Made by a program: the position numbers and the translations under genes. Below are positions 17,441 through 27,013 of a stretch of 64,000 bases of DNA, one piece after another. Positions within the stretch are counted from its first letter, which is position 1; every line of letters begins with the position of its first letter. The notes beneath the pieces are model-generated. The model worked only from the letters and a program-made list of their open reading frames with translations. It was not told the DNA's origin and ran no database searches. The stretch is from Borrelia persica No12 (GTDB lineage Bacteria > Spirochaetota > Spirochaetia > Borreliales > Borreliaceae), in the NCBI RefSeq assembly GCF_000500045.1, contig NZ_AYOT01000225.1, forward strand, positions 1 through 64,000, read 5' to 3'.

Positions 17441-18514
17441 TTATAGTTGTTTGTTTTTTAGTGATTGTTCTTGAAGTTTGAGTGCCAATGTGTTTAGCAG
17501 TGAGTCAAGTTCTCCTTGCATAATTTCTTCTAGTTTGTAGAGACTAATATTTGCCCGATGATCTGTTACTCTATTTTGTGGAAAATTGTAAGTTCTAATT
17601 CTTTCAGATCTGTCACCCGAACCTACTTGTTGTTTTCTGTCATTTGAACGTTGTTCGTGTTTCTTTAAATTTTCAAATTTATAGAGTCTTGCTCTTAAAA
17701 TTTTCATAGCCTGATCCTTATTTTTATGCTGACTTCTTTCATTTTGACATTGTACTACAATTCCCGTAGGTAAATGTGTAATTCTAACAGCAGAATCTGT
17801 TGTATTTACATGTTGCCCTCCAGCACCAGAAGATCTGTAGACATCTATTCTTAAATCTTTGTCATTGATTTCGATATCGGTTTCTTCAACTTCAGGTAAT
17901 ACAGCAACGGTTGCTGCTGAAGTTTGAAGTTTGCCATTAGATTCTGTTATAGGCACTCTTTGAACTCTATGTACGCCGCTTTCATGTTTTAGATTTTTAA
18001 GTACGTCTTTGCCTTTTATTTCAAAACTTACTTCTTTAAATCCACCAAGTTCTGTTTCATTAAAATTAATGAGTTCTGTTTTCCATTTTTTCTTTTCAGA
18101 ATATTTTGTATACATTCCATAGAGATTTTGTGCAAAAAGAGCAGCTTCTTCTCCTCCTGTTCCAGCTCTTATTTCAATGATAACATTCTTATCATCATCT
18201 TCATCTTGATGGAGTAGTAATATTTTTATTATATTTTCAACTTCATCTTTTTTTGAATTTAAGTGAGCTAGTTCTTGCTTAATTAAATCTTTCATTTCTA
18301 AATTGTCTTCTTCGGATAAAATTTTTTGATTTTCGTTAATTTGATTTAGCACGTTTTCGTATTCATCTTTTTTTTCTTTGATTTTTTCTAAATAGTTATA
18401 TTCTTTTATGATTTTTGAATATTCTTTTTGATTTTTAATTAAATTTGTGTCGTGTAATTTCTCTTCAAGTGTTTTTATTTTGCTTTCAATTGGATTTAGT
18501 TTTTCTAAAAACAT
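17441..18514 (-). CDS. prfA: Peptide chain release factor 1
   Basis: A 357-residue class-I release factor reading UAA and UAG. The GGQ tip is intact ([17 protein letters not shown], about residues 225-241). The codon-reading tripeptide is PIT ([14 protein letters not shown]) where E. coli RF1 has PAT; this is within the PxT pattern of RF1. Ribosome site AGGAGA precedes the ATG. It is the first gene of the leftward operon prfA-prmC-rel-membrane protein. Confidence 0.97.
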   Translation of the reverse strand: MFLEKLNPIESKIKTLEEKLHDTNLIKNQKEYSKIIKEYNYLEKIKEKKDEYENVLNQINENQKILSEEDNLEMKDLIKQELAHLNSKKDEVENIIKILLLHQDEDDDKNVIIEIRAGTGGEEAALFAQNLYGMYTKYSEKKKWKTELINFNETELGGFKEVSFEIKGKDVLKNLKHESGVHRVQRVPITESNGKLQTSAATVAVLPEVEETDIEINDKDLRIDVYRSSGAGGQHVNTTDSAVRITHLPTGIVVQCQNERSQHKNKDQAMKILRARLYKFENLKKHEQRSNDRKQQVGSGDRSERIRTYNFPQNRVTDHRANISLYKLEEIMQGELDSLLNTLALKLQEQSLKNKQL

Positions 18515-18817
18515 TTTATTTCTCCTAATCCGGTAGTAAATATTTTATCCTAATTTTTAATTTTTTTGGTATAGTTGTTTATAAATTTTATCTAATAGGT
18601 TCTTTAGATACAGTTTAAATAAATAAGTTTAACTGGAAAAAATTAAGTATATTTTTTTAATTTTTTATATAATATGTTTATTGAAATTGGATGTTAAAGA
18701 TTTATTTTATTAATGTCTTGATATGTTTATATATTAAATAAGTTATATGTTTTTTTAATAGTGGTATATATGGATAAATGTTATGTCTTTAATAAACCAG
18801 TTAAGAAGGGGTTATTT
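18515..18817. other. Divergent control region prfA / TPR gene
   Basis: About 300 very A+T-rich bases between two divergent genes. A perfect TATAAT lies at 18668-18673 and a TTGAAA-N16-TATTTT pair at 18681-18708, both pointing toward the TPR gene; either would give a leader of about 100-140 bases. No convincing structured RNA or further gene was seen. Confidence 0.4.
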
Positions 18818-19960
18818 ATGTTAGACAATAAACTTTTAGGTGATTTTGAGGATATCTCGCAAAATTCTGATAAAGAGCTGCTTGATGTTACTGAAAAGTC
18901 CAAAAGGGGTTATCAGTTAATCAAAGAAGAGCGACTTTTTGAAGCAGAATCATTGTTTGATGATATCTTACAAAAGGATAATGATAATAATTATGCTCTT
19001 GTTGGACTTGGAGATATTGAAAGAAAAAAGCGTAATTTCGATAAAGCTATAATTTATTATCAAAGATGTCTTTCCAAGCATTCGAATAATAATTATGCTC
19101 TTTTTGGGTTGGGAGATTGTTATAGAAGCTTGGGAGATTATAAGAAGGCTACAGAGATATGGGAAGAATATTTAAAATATGATCCTGAGAACATTACGGT
19201 TCTTACAAGGGTTGCGTCTTCTTATCGAAAATTAAAAAATTTTCAAAAATCAAGACAATCATATTTAAGAGTATTGGAGCTTGTACCTGATAATGATTAT
19301 GCACTTGTTGGGATTGGACATTTGTATTATGATTTTAAGGAATATAAAGAAGCTTTAAAATATTGGCTTAAGATGTATGAAATAAATCAAGTTAAGATAG
19401 ATGTTCGTGTTTTAACTTCAATTGGAAATTGTTATAGAAAATTGAAGGAATTTGGTAAGGGAATTTATTTTTTTAAAAGAGCTTTGGACACCTCTCCAAA
19501 TAATTTTTATGCTATTTTTGGACTTGCCGATTGTTATAGAGGAAGTAAAGAGTATGCTGAGGCTTTGAAATATTGGCTTACAATAATAGATAAAGATCCA
19601 AAGAATAATTTAGTTTTAACAAGAGTGGGGGATACGTATCGATATTTGAAAGATTATGAAAATGCACAAATTTATTATAAAAAAGCCCTTGATGTTGACT
19701 TTGATATGTTTGCCATACTTGGTCTTGCATTACTTCAAAAAGAACAGGGGCAATATGAAGAAGCATTGACGGCTATTAAGAATTTGATAAAAACAAATCC
19801 TAAAAATTCGATATTGTATGTCAATGCTGCTGAGTGTTATGAGGCTTTAGGACAGGTTGAAGACGCTATAGATATTTTATCAAGTTTCTTGCAACTTGGA
19901 ATGAAGAATGTTACTATTATTGACTATATTACTAATCTTAAAAAGAAGATGGATGCATGA
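18818..19960 (+). CDS. Cytoplasmic TPR-repeat protein
   Basis: A 380-residue protein made almost entirely of tetratricopeptide repeats, about nine units of 34 residues from residue 25 onward (for example NNYALVGLGDIERKKRNFDK and NNYALFGLGDCYRSLGDYKK). There is no signal peptide. I choose ATG 18818 because AAGGGG stands six bases before it; an upstream in-frame GTG at 18761 has no such site. It overlaps tatD by four bases (ATGA). TPR arrays bind protein partners; the partner is unknown. Position matches BB0195 of B. burgdorferi (from memory). Confidence 0.88.
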   Translation: MLDNKLLGDFEDISQNSDKELLDVTEKSKRGYQLIKEERLFEAESLFDDILQKDNDNNYALVGLGDIERKKRNFDKAIIYYQRCLSKHSNNNYALFGLGDCYRSLGDYKKATEIWEEYLKYDPENITVLTRVASSYRKLKNFQKSRQSYLRVLELVPDNDYALVGIGHLYYDFKEYKEALKYWLKMYEINQVKIDVRVLTSIGNCYRKLKEFGKGIYFFKRALDTSPNNFYAIFGLADCYRGSKEYAEALKYWLTIIDKDPKNNLVLTRVGDTYRYLKDYENAQIYYKKALDVDFDMFAILGLALLQKEQGQYEEALTAIKNLIKTNPKNSILYVNAAECYEALGQVEDAIDILSSFLQLGMKNVTIIDYITNLKKKMDA

Positions 19961-20754
19961 AATTTGATTTTAATAGAGCTATCTTTTTAGAAAAACTAAT
20001 AGATACTCATGTTCACTTTAATGAACTTAGGAAAAAGTCTATAGATATTCATTATGTTATTAGTGAATGTTTTAAAAATGGATTTTCTTATTTTATTGAT
20101 GTTGGACTTCATCCTAGTGATTTTTATGAAAGAAAACAACTTTTAAGTACTTATTCTAATATTGCACTAACAGTTGGAATTCATCCTTTAAATAAAGCTT
20201 TAAGTGGTGATTTTGAATTGATTGAAAAGATTTTAACAACAGAAAATGTTATTGCTGTTGGAGAAATTGGGCTTGATTATTTCAAGGCAAGTAATAAAGA
20301 TGAACAGATTGAGATTTTAGGAGTTCAGTTGGATTTGGCTAATAAATATCGAAAACCTGTTATTTTACATGTCAGAGAAGCTTATGACGATATTTATAAT
20401 ATTGTTAAGTCATTTAATTTTATGCATAGAGGAATATTGCACTGTTATTCTGGTACTTATGAGCATGCTAAAAAATTTATTGATCTTGGATTTAAGATAT
20501 CTTTTGCAGGTAATTTAACTTTCAAAAATTCCGATCTATTAAAGACGGTTTTAAAAAAATTAAATATTCAAGATATTTTAATTGAAACAGACAGTCCGTT
20601 TTTGGCACCGGTTCCTTTAAGAGGTAAGATCAATACTCCGTTTTTTTTGGGATATACGTGTCTTGAAATTGCTAAGATTAAAAATTTTGATACAGGTAAT
20701 GTCATATCTGCATTTTATAATAATTTTAAAGATTTATTTAAAGATTTGATTTAA
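19957..20754 (+). CDS. tatD: TatD-family metal-dependent DNase
   Basis: A 265-residue TIM-barrel hydrolase. All metal-site motifs are there: DTHVHF near the start, GEIGLDYF in the middle, HVREAYDD, HCYSGT and ETDSPFLAP toward the end. The family acts as 3'-5' exonuclease or D-amino-acyl hydrolase-like enzymes. It is joined to the TPR gene by an ATGA overlap and ends 89 bases from a convergent lipoprotein gene. Confidence 0.93.
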   Translation: MKFDFNRAIFLEKLIDTHVHFNELRKKSIDIHYVISECFKNGFSYFIDVGLHPSDFYERKQLLSTYSNIALTVGIHPLNKALSGDFELIEKILTTENVIAVGEIGLDYFKASNKDEQIEILGVQLDLANKYRKPVILHVREAYDDIYNIVKSFNFMHRGILHCYSGTYEHAKKFIDLGFKISFAGNLTFKNSDLLKTVLKKLNIQDILIETDSPFLAPVPLRGKINTPFFLGYTCLEIAKIKNFDTGNVISAFYNNFKDLFKDLI

Positions 20755-20843
20755 GAATGATTTTCTTTTATTATTAATGGATCTTTTATTGTTAAATTCG
20801 TAATTATTGTCTACATTGATTTTTAGTTAATTTGTAATTAAGT

Positions 20844-21587
20844 TTATTTATTTATTTTATAAATATTGAGTTTATATTGGAAATTATCATTGATATTTTG
20901 TATTATTTCAATTAAGTTGAGTTCATTAATGCTGATTATATATTGTGCATTAATTTCTTTGAGATCTTGTTTTATATTTCCAATAAATATGAATTCTATT
21001 TTTTTAAATAATGGTGATTCTGATAATTTTTTTAAAAAAATGTGATTGTTTCTCATTGAAAATATGATTACTTTTTTTATTTTTGGTGTGAGTAAGTTTT
21101 TTAGATGAGAAATGTTCTTTTCATTTATAATGGTAATGTTTATATTGTGATCTTGTGTAATTTTGTCTAAATATTTAGAATCTTCTTGATTTATTGTGTT
21201 ATCTTTCATTATCAATGAGGTTGTTAAATCAATTGAAGGATCATTAAAAATAAAATCAATTGCTTTTTTTAATGAAAACTTAATTTTTGATAGATAAAAA
21301 ACTTTTTTTTTAATTTGTTCTGTATTTAGTATTTCATTATTTGATTTATGTGTTAGTAGAATCTTGTTGACGTCGTTTAGTTTTGTTTTGATAGTTTCAA
21401 TATCTTTTTCATTTATAAATAGTGTATCTTCTTGTATAAATGGAGTATTTTTTATTTTAAAAAAATATTCTGTTGCATTTGAAAAAATTATGACATAGCT
21501 AAAACTTTTGTCTGTAATTTTATCTTTTTTACAACCAAGATATAAAAGTAAAATTATTGCAATGAGAATTTTTATTGTATGTGACAT
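20844..21587 (-). CDS. Putative lipoprotein, 247 aa
   Basis: The first 19 residues are a lipoprotein signal with the box LYLGC followed by KKDK, so the mature protein should be lipid-anchored. The rest alternates predicted strands and helices (VIIFSN, ILLTHKS, INITIINEKN, KVIIFSMRN, IEFIFIGN, AQYIISINE), which resembles a periplasmic-binding-protein fold, but this is inference only. Its ATG overlaps the stop of the membrane-protein gene upstream (TAATG), so the two are likely to work together. Function unknown. Confidence 0.8.
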   Translation of the reverse strand: MSHTIKILIAIILLLYLGCKKDKITDKSFSYVIIFSNATEYFFKIKNTPFIQEDTLFINEKDIETIKTKLNDVNKILLTHKSNNEILNTEQIKKKVFYLSKIKFSLKKAIDFIFNDPSIDLTTSLIMKDNTINQEDSKYLDKITQDHNINITIINEKNISHLKNLLTPKIKKVIIFSMRNNHIFLKKLSESPLFKKIEFIFIGNIKQDLKEINAQYIISINELNLIEIIQNINDNFQYKLNIYKINK

Positions 21588-22249
21588 TATTTTAAAATTC
21601 CAATAGTTTTTTTACTTAAGATTGTGATTCCTAATAATATTATTAATATAATTAGAGAGTATATTTGTTCGTTAATTAAAATGCATGCTTTTAAAAGCGT
21701 GATAATTATTTCTAAGATTAAGATAGGAACGAAAATTGCTTGATATCCATTTATGTTTTGTGTTATGTGTAACCTCATTCCATTTTCGCATATAATTGCT
21801 GTCAATATTAGTTCTAACATATGTATCAGTGGTATTTGAATATATTCGTATGTACTAAAAACTTTATTGCTTGCTATAATTAGAGAGATATTTTTGGCAA
21901 AAATAATCCCAAAAGCAAAATATATTAAAAATATTGGATTGTTTTTAAGTAATGAACTTGGATTTAATGTGAAAAATAATGTGAATATCAACAATGGGAA
22001 GATATAGTAATACATTTGTTCTTTAATGAAGATTGAATACATTAAGCTAAATTTTGTTTGATAATTGATTAGCAGGTTTTTATATAGTATGAATTCTTCT
22101 GTTAAATATAGTAAAGAAAAAATAGTTATTGCAAGCAATATTGACATTGCATAAGCATAGTTTTGTTTGATTAGCTTTAATTGAGGATGTCTTATTTGCA
22201 TATATATTTTCAAAGTTAAAGGTAAACTTACTAGTAAAAATATGTTCAT
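21587..22249 (-). CDS. Polytopic membrane protein, 220 aa
   Basis: A small integral membrane protein with six or seven predicted helices and almost no loops. I do not recognise the family. It is the first gene of a two-gene leftward unit with the lipoprotein at 20844-21587 and is divergent from infC. A lipoprotein with periplasmic-binding look next to a membrane protein invites comparison with transporters, but no transporter motif is visible. Confidence 0.75.
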   Translation of the reverse strand: MNIFLLVSLPLTLKIYMQIRHPQLKLIKQNYAYAMSILLAITIFSLLYLTEEFILYKNLLINYQTKFSLMYSIFIKEQMYYYIFPLLIFTLFFTLNPSSLLKNNPIFLIYFAFGIIFAKNISLIIASNKVFSTYEYIQIPLIHMLELILTAIICENGMRLHITQNINGYQAIFVPILILEIIITLLKACILINEQIYSLIILIILLGITILSKKTIGILK

Positions 22250-22425
22250 GACAAGTAAATTTTACTTTTAAATTATTCATTAATCAATTGAATTTGTATT
22301 TTTTAAATTTTGTGGTAATTCTTTTGTTATTGTATTTAAGATATCTGTGTTCGAATTTACTTTTTAAGTAAGGTATATTAAAATTAGTTATTGATTAATA
22401 TTGTTTGAGGAGTACGTATTTTTAG
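22250..22425. other. infC leader region
   Basis: Holds a short hairpin TTACTT-TTT-AAGTAA at about 22359-22373 and TATATT just downstream, then the ribosome site AGGAG (22408-22412). In other bacteria the leader of the infC-rpmI-rplT operon binds L20, but I cannot recognise that fold here. Confidence 0.4.
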
Positions 22426-22986
22426 ATGATAAATAGAAATTCCGGTAAGGATAGGGATAGGTCGAGATCGAATGATAAAGAATTGAGAATTAATCATAAA
22501 ATTAAGGCTCGTGAAGTTAGAGTTGTTTTTGATGATGGTACTCAATCTGTTATGTCAATTGAAGATGCTATTAAATGTGCTAAGGATGTTGAGCTTGATT
22601 TGGTTGAGGTTTCGCCGAATGCATTGCCTCCTGTTTGTAAAATAATTGATTATGGAAAATATAAGTTTCATCAGGAAAAACGTCAAAAAGAGCAAAGAAA
22701 AAATCAAAAAATGATTAAACTTAAAGAAGTCAGAATGCAGCCTAAAATAGATACTCATGATCTTGATTTTAAGTATAGAAATATTTTAGGATTCCTGAAA
22801 GAAGGAAACAAGGTAAAAGTTACTATAAGGTTTAGAGGACGTGAACTTGCTCATACTCATTTAGGATATGGGATTTTAGAGAGTATTCTTGAACGCGTAG
22901 GTGATTCTAATTATATTTTAGAGTCACCAGCTAAGATGGAAGGTAAGACAATGTTTTTAATCGTTGCACCTAAATCTAGGAAATAA
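22426..22986 (+). CDS. infC: Translation initiation factor IF-3
   Basis: A 186-residue IF-3 that binds the 30S subunit and checks start codons. The N-domain has [13 protein letters not shown] and the C-domain [17 protein letters not shown] and [14 protein letters not shown]. In-frame TAG lies directly before ATG 22426, so the start is fixed, and unlike E. coli infC it is not AUU. The ribosome site AGGAG sits 13 bases before the ATG, longer than usual. The first 20 residues are an Arg/Asp/Ser-rich extension. First gene of the infC-rpmI-rplT operon. Confidence 0.96.
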   Translation: MINRNSGKDRDRSRSNDKELRINHKIKAREVRVVFDDGTQSVMSIEDAIKCAKDVELDLVEVSPNALPPVCKIIDYGKYKFHQEKRQKEQRKNQKMIKLKEVRMQPKIDTHDLDFKYRNILGFLKEGNKVKVTIRFRGRELAHTHLGYGILESILERVGDSNYILESPAKMEGKTMFLIVAPKSRK

Positions 22987-23008
22987 GTGATAAGGAGATG
23001 TAACATAA

Positions 23009-23206
23009 ATGTCAAAAATGAAGACATGCAAAAGTGCAAGGAAAAGATATGCTTTTACTTCAAAGGGTAAGGTAAAATATAAGAAGCAAAATTTAAGGCA
23101 TATTTTGACAAAAAAGTCTGCTAAGAGAAGGCGAAAATTAGGTAAGTCAGGTTTGGTTTCAAATGTTGAAGTTAAGAGGATTAAAACCCTGTTACCTTAT
23201 GCTTAA
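23009..23206 (+). CDS. rpmI: Ribosomal protein L35
   Basis: A 65-residue basic protein beginning [20 protein letters not shown], the standard L35 pattern, with [13 protein letters not shown] near the middle. AAGGAGA precedes the start. It lies between infC and rplT as in most bacteria. Confidence 0.97.
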   Translation: MSKMKTCKSARKRYAFTSKGKVKYKKQNLRHILTKKSAKRRRKLGKSGLVSNVEVKRIKTLLPYA

Positions 23207-23227
23207 ATGTTGTTTTGAGGAGATTAT

Positions 23228-23575
23228 ATGGCTAGAGTGAAGAACGGGATAGTGCACCTTGCAAGGCGAAAGCGAATTTTAAAGAAAACAAAGGGCTTTT
23301 GGGGTACTAAAAAAAGTAATTATAAAAAAGCTAAAGATACTCTTCGTAAGGGTATGATGTATGCTACAAGAGATAGAAAGACTCGTAAAAGAGATTTAAG
23401 AAGTTTATGGATTGTAAGAATTTCTGCTGCTTTAACGGGTATGGGAATAAATTATTCAAGATTTCTTGAGAATTTAAGAAAATCTAATATTAAGCTTAAT
23501 AGAAAGATTTTATCTAATTTAGCAATTGAAGATATTGAAATTTTTAAAAAGATTGTTTATGAAATAAAAAATTAA
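23228..23575 (+). CDS. rplT: Ribosomal protein L20
   Basis: A 115-residue L20 with the long basic N-terminal helix (GFWGTKKSNYKKAKDTLRKG) and the globular RNA-binding C-domain (GMGINYSRFLENLRKSNIKL). GAGGAG precedes the ATG by seven bases. Last gene of the infC operon; in other bacteria L20 represses its own operon. Confidence 0.97.
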   Translation: MARVKNGIVHLARRKRILKKTKGFWGTKKSNYKKAKDTLRKGMMYATRDRKTRKRDLRSLWIVRISAALTGMGINYSRFLENLRKSNIKLNRKILSNLAIEDIEIFKKIVYEIKN

Positions 23576-23738
23576 AAATTTCCTGGGAAGTTTAATTATA
23601 GGGATTAGAGTTATTTTTTGCGACATCTCATTAAATTTGGGGGATTTAAGTATTTTTTTAATGGATAGTTGTTAAGGCAAACTAAAAGTTAAGAATGAAA
23701 ATCCCATTTTGGAAAATAGCGCTAAGTAAGATATTTCT

Positions 23739-24038
23739 ATGTTGGCTTCTCGGGATTTCTTTAAAAGGACTGTTGTTGTGAGATTTATTTCCCTTAACAA
23801 TATAAAAAAACAAGATAGTCATATATATTATAGAAGTGTGTATTTTGCTGATGCTTTTTATGAATATAAGGGTTCTAGTGAAATTAAGCGGGTGAAATTT
23901 GCAATAGAAATGACACCTTTGGGTGAAAAACATGTTACTATTGATTTTTTAGAGCCTTTAAATTATCCTGTTTTAAGTTTAATGGTTTCAATCAAGAGAC
24001 ATGTCATTGAACTTGATATAAAAGGCGAACTTCCTTGA
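23739..24038 (+). CDS. Conserved Borrelia hypothetical, 99 aa
   Basis: A 99-residue protein without signal peptide, predicted to be mostly beta strand. It begins 163 bases after rplT and its TGA stop overlaps the TTG start of tsaE, so it is cotranscribed with the t6A genes. No ribosome site of note. Family not recognised; the overlap suggests a tie to the tsaE-tsaB unit but nothing more. Confidence 0.75.
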   Translation: MLASRDFFKRTVVVRFISLNNIKKQDSHIYYRSVYFADAFYEYKGSSEIKRVKFAIEMTPLGEKHVTIDFLEPLNYPVLSLMVSIKRHVIELDIKGELP

Positions 24039-24463
24039 GATTATCTTTTAAAACAGAAGATGAAATGATCAATTTCTCTAAGTCTTTTTTCAATCCTTTG
24101 CCTATCGGCAAAATTTTTGCTCTTTGTGGTGAGATAGGTGCAGGAAAGACAACTTTTTTGAAAGGTTTGGCTTTAAGTATTGGTATTTCTCATTTTGTAA
24201 GTCCAACTTATAATATTATTAATGTCTATGAATTTACAGATTTTAAATTTTATCATATTGATCTGTATCGTTTGAATCTTTTGGATGAGTTTGAACTTAT
24301 TGGTGGAATGGAACTTTTGTTAGATGTGTCATCTATCATAGCTATTGAGTGGCCAGAGATGATTATTGATGTTTTGCCAAAAAGTAGATTGAAATTTATA
24401 AAATTTGAAATCAAAGATGATAGTAGGATTTTAGAATTTAGTAATGAATACCTTTGCAATTGA
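24035..24463 (+). CDS. tsaE: t6A-synthesis ATPase TsaE
   Basis: A 142-residue P-loop ATPase needed for the N6-threonylcarbamoyl-adenosine base of ANN-reading tRNAs. Walker A is GEIGAGKTTFLKGLA (about residues 32-46), followed by SPTYNIINVYE and the HIDLYRL and IEWPE motifs of the family. The start is TTG at 24035, overlapping the TGA of the gene before it. The end overlaps the start of tsaB by 20 bases. Confidence 0.94.
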   Translation: MRLSFKTEDEMINFSKSFFNPLPIGKIFALCGEIGAGKTTFLKGLALSIGISHFVSPTYNIINVYEFTDFKFYHIDLYRLNLLDEFELIGGMELLLDVSSIIAIEWPEMIIDVLPKSRLKFIKFEIKDDSRILEFSNEYLCN

Positions 24464-25118
24464 ATATTCATATAAAACTTTATTGTTTTATTTTAAAATT
24501 AATGAAGAGATTTTTTTTCTTTTTAAGAATAAAGATGAAGTTAATCGTGCTCTTAATATTCCAAAATTATTTAATGATTTTGTAGTAGATAACAATATTA
24601 ATCTTTTGGATCTTGATTTACTTATTAATTCTTCTGGTCCTGGTTCTTTTACAGGTTTAAGAATTAGTTTAAGTTTTATTAAGGGTCTCTCTTTAGGACT
24701 TGAAATTCCTTTTGTTAATGTTCCTACTTTTGATGTTTTTGTAAAAGTAGTTAAGGTAAAGTCGGATGTGTTGGTTTTAAGTTTTACGGCAGGTAGATAT
24801 TTTATTGGACATTATAGGGATTGTAAATTATGTGGTAATATTATTTGTTTTTCTGAAGCTGAGTTATTTCAGTATTTAGATAAACTTGATTTTAAATTCG
24901 TTGTTGTGGGTAATGGCATTGAATTTATTTATGAAAAACTTAATGAAAAACTTAAAGGTCAATTTAAAAGTATTAATGATATTTATGCTTTTGGTGCAGC
25001 TTTGACTGAACTTGGCAAATTGAAGTATTTAGAGAGCAGGCATGGTGATGATATTTTATCGGGACCTTGTTATGTGAGACTTAGTGATGCTGAGATTAAT
25101 TCTTATTTACTGAAGTAA
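24444..25118 (+). CDS. tsaB: t6A-synthesis subunit TsaB
   Basis: A 224-residue ASKHA-fold protein, partner of TsaD in threonylcarbamoyl transfer. The family signature [20 protein letters not shown] (about residues 63-82) is complete, and the C-terminal half is the divergent part usual for TsaB. It overlaps tsaE by 20 bases at its start and csrA, on the other strand, by 16 bases at its end. Confidence 0.92.
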   Translation: MNTFAIEYSYKTLLFYFKINEEIFFLFKNKDEVNRALNIPKLFNDFVVDNNINLLDLDLLINSSGPGSFTGLRISLSFIKGLSLGLEIPFVNVPTFDVFVKVVKVKSDVLVLSFTAGRYFIGHYRDCKLCGNIICFSEAELFQYLDKLDFKFVVVGNGIEFIYEKLNEKLKGQFKSINDIYAFGAALTELGKLKYLESRHGDDILSGPCYVRLSDAEINSYLLK

Positions 25119-25339
25119 TCAAATAATTTTTTGATTTTATGTATGTTGTTTTTATCTTGTAATATTGATTTTTTATTTTCCTCTTTAATGATATCGTAAA
25201 TCTCAGATCTAAGTATTTTAATGTTTTCTGGAGCTTTGATGGCTACTTTGACACTGTCTTTTTTTATTTCTAATATTGAAATTTCGATATTAGAGTCTAT
25301 TTTGATGCTTTCGTTTGTTTTTCTTGATAGTATTAGCAT
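25103..25339 (-). CDS. csrA: Carbon storage regulator / flagellin repressor
   Basis: A 78-residue RNA-binding dimer. [12 protein letters not shown] carries the first RNA-contact Arg (R6), and [18 protein letters not shown] keeps the second (in the place of R44 of E. coli). It has a C-terminal tail of about 15 residues beyond the standard 61-residue protein. In Borrelia, CsrA represses translation of flaB. It is the last gene of the flgN-flgK-flgL-fliW-csrA operon, two bases after fliW, its antagonist. Its 3' end overlaps tsaB. Confidence 0.96.
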   Translation of the reverse strand: MLILSRKTNESIKIDSNIEISILEIKKDSVKVAIKAPENIKILRSEIYDIIKEENKKSILQDKNNIHKIKKLFDYFSK

Positions 25340-25341
25340 AT

Positions 25342-25734
25342 TTATTCCTTAAAGACTCTATATCTAAGATAATGTTCTTCATGAGTAGATATGGCTTGTT
25401 TTCCAATTAGTTTCTTTTTATTTAGTATAATAGGAGCTTTGAGGTTGGCAGTTATTTCTTTATAATTATTTACATGCATGTTAATTATACATAGTATTAT
25501 TTTTTCGTCTTCGGTTTTTGCTTGGATATCTAGCCAGTCTTTGTCTTCTATATTGGGTATATATTTTTCTAAAAAGTTAAATGGTGATGTTACTAAAAAA
25601 TTTATTTCTCCATTTGTTGATTGCATTATAGAAAATGGTTTATGTTCAGAGTCTTTAATTATAAATTCTTTAATATTCTCAAATCCCAATATTCCTTCAG
25701 GAAATTTAACTTTGATACTGAGTTTGTTTTTCAT
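25342..25734 (-). CDS. fliW: Flagellar assembly factor FliW
   Basis: A 130-residue FliW, which binds CsrA and flagellin and so links flagellin export to flagellin translation. The pattern [16 protein letters not shown] (about residues 12-27) and the central beta barrel, with [20 protein letters not shown] near the end, fit the family. It lies one base after flgL and two bases before csrA. Confidence 0.95.
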   Translation of the reverse strand: MKNKLSIKVKFPEGILGFENIKEFIIKDSEHKPFSIMQSTNGEINFLVTSPFNFLEKYIPNIEDKDWLDIQAKTEDEKIILCIINMHVNNYKEITANLKAPIILNKKKLIGKQAISTHEEHYLRYRVFKE

Positions 25735-25735
25735 T

Positions 25736-27010
25736 TTATTTTAAGAAGTCTAATAACGTTGTTTGCATTATTCTTGCGGAAACTCCTAAAGATACTTGAT
25801 AAGCTAAGCTTGTCATGTTAAGCTCTGTGATTGCTTTTGTGACATCAAGATCGGTGTATTTTACCATATCGTCTTTCATATCTATTATTTCTTTGTTGAG
25901 TCTTGCATAACTTAACTCAAGTCTGTTTTCTTTAGTTCCAAGATCAGCTAGTGTTGAGAAAATTTTACTTAAACTTTCATCAATTTCTGCTAAACTTCTA
26001 CTTCCTGTAATTTCTTCTCTATTTTCTGCCAAGTTATCTCTCAGTTCAATGAGACTGTCAAAGATTGTTCTATTCCTAATCTCAGCATTGATTGCTATAT
26101 TATAAGGAGGTTCTTTGGAATCATTATTTTTAGTAAGGATACCAAGATCCTGTAGGATTGTTGATCCTTCTTCTTCTGTGATCCATATTTGATGAGGTGT
26201 TGTTGTATTTATTGTTATTGAATTTAACATATTGTCAAGAGAAGCTTCTACAGGAGCAGATGATTCATTGATCTTAGCAATAATGTCAGCGGCAGTATCT
26301 CCTGTTGTTAATCTTATTTCAACATTGTCGATGTAAATTTTTGTGTTTTCTTGTACAATAAAGTCATTGACATTTTTTTGCGATGTTATATATTGGTTTT
26401 GCGAAAAAAATAGTTCACTTCCAGGATAGTTGGTTGAGATATAAATTCCATCACAGATTTCGGTTGTTTGTTCTGCTTGATTTCCATTATAGTCTACTCT
26501 TACTATTTGAGTTTCTGCTCTATCTTGAGTTAATTTGTTGATTCTATTTGCTCTAGTTATTTTAAATGCTTCAGCATCAACTTTGGTCCCTGCAAATATG
26601 CTATACCCGTCTGCTCCTTTTACATTTGCTATTGCAAGAACATCTTCAAGTATTGCATTTATTTCTTTTGCTATTATTTTTTTGTCATCAGCCCCGTATG
26701 TACCATTTGATCCTTGAATAGTTATTTCTTTTGCTCTAGTTAAAATATTGGCTAGGGATTGCAAATATCCTTCTATATATCTTAATTTTCCTTTGGCATT
26801 GTTGATATTCTGAGCATAGGTATTGAGCTTAAATATGTTGCTGTCTAATCTTATTGCATGAGTGACACCCGTTGGATCATCTCTCAAGTGTGTAATTCGT
26901 TTGCCACCTTGATATAAACTTTCTAGAAGTTTTGTTATTTTTACTTCTTTATCTGTTGAAGATGATTTTAAATTATCATATGTTAAAGGATGACTTACTC
27001 TGTTAATCAT
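25736..27010 (-). CDS. flgL: Hook-filament junction protein FlgL (HAP3)
   Basis: A 424-residue flagellin-like protein that joins the hook to the filament in the periplasmic space. The N-terminal part ([14 protein letters not shown] through [17 protein letters not shown]) and the C-terminal coiled coil ([20 protein letters not shown]) are the paired helices of the D0/D1 domains; the middle is the variable domain. It follows flgK by three bases. Confidence 0.94.
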   Translation of the reverse strand: MINRVSHPLTYDNLKSSSTDKEVKITKLLESLYQGGKRITHLRDDPTGVTHAIRLDSNIFKLNTYAQNINNAKGKLRYIEGYLQSLANILTRAKEITIQGSNGTYGADDKKIIAKEINAILEDVLAIANVKGADGYSIFAGTKVDAEAFKITRANRINKLTQDRAETQIVRVDYNGNQAEQTTEICDGIYISTNYPGSELFFSQNQYITSQKNVNDFIVQENTKIYIDNVEIRLTTGDTAADIIAKINESSAPVEASLDNMLNSITINTTTPHQIWITEEEGSTILQDLGILTKNNDSKEPPYNIAINAEIRNRTIFDSLIELRDNLAENREEITGSRSLAEIDESLSKIFSTLADLGTKENRLELSYARLNKEIIDMKDDMVKYTDLDVTKAITELNMTSLAYQVSLGVSARIMQTTLLDFLK

Positions 27011-27013
27011 GTG

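Noticed and set aside
17441..18514. Altered codon reading by RF1 because the tripeptide is PIT rather than PAT
   Set aside because: PxT variants are normal in RF1 and the neighbouring residues are conserved.
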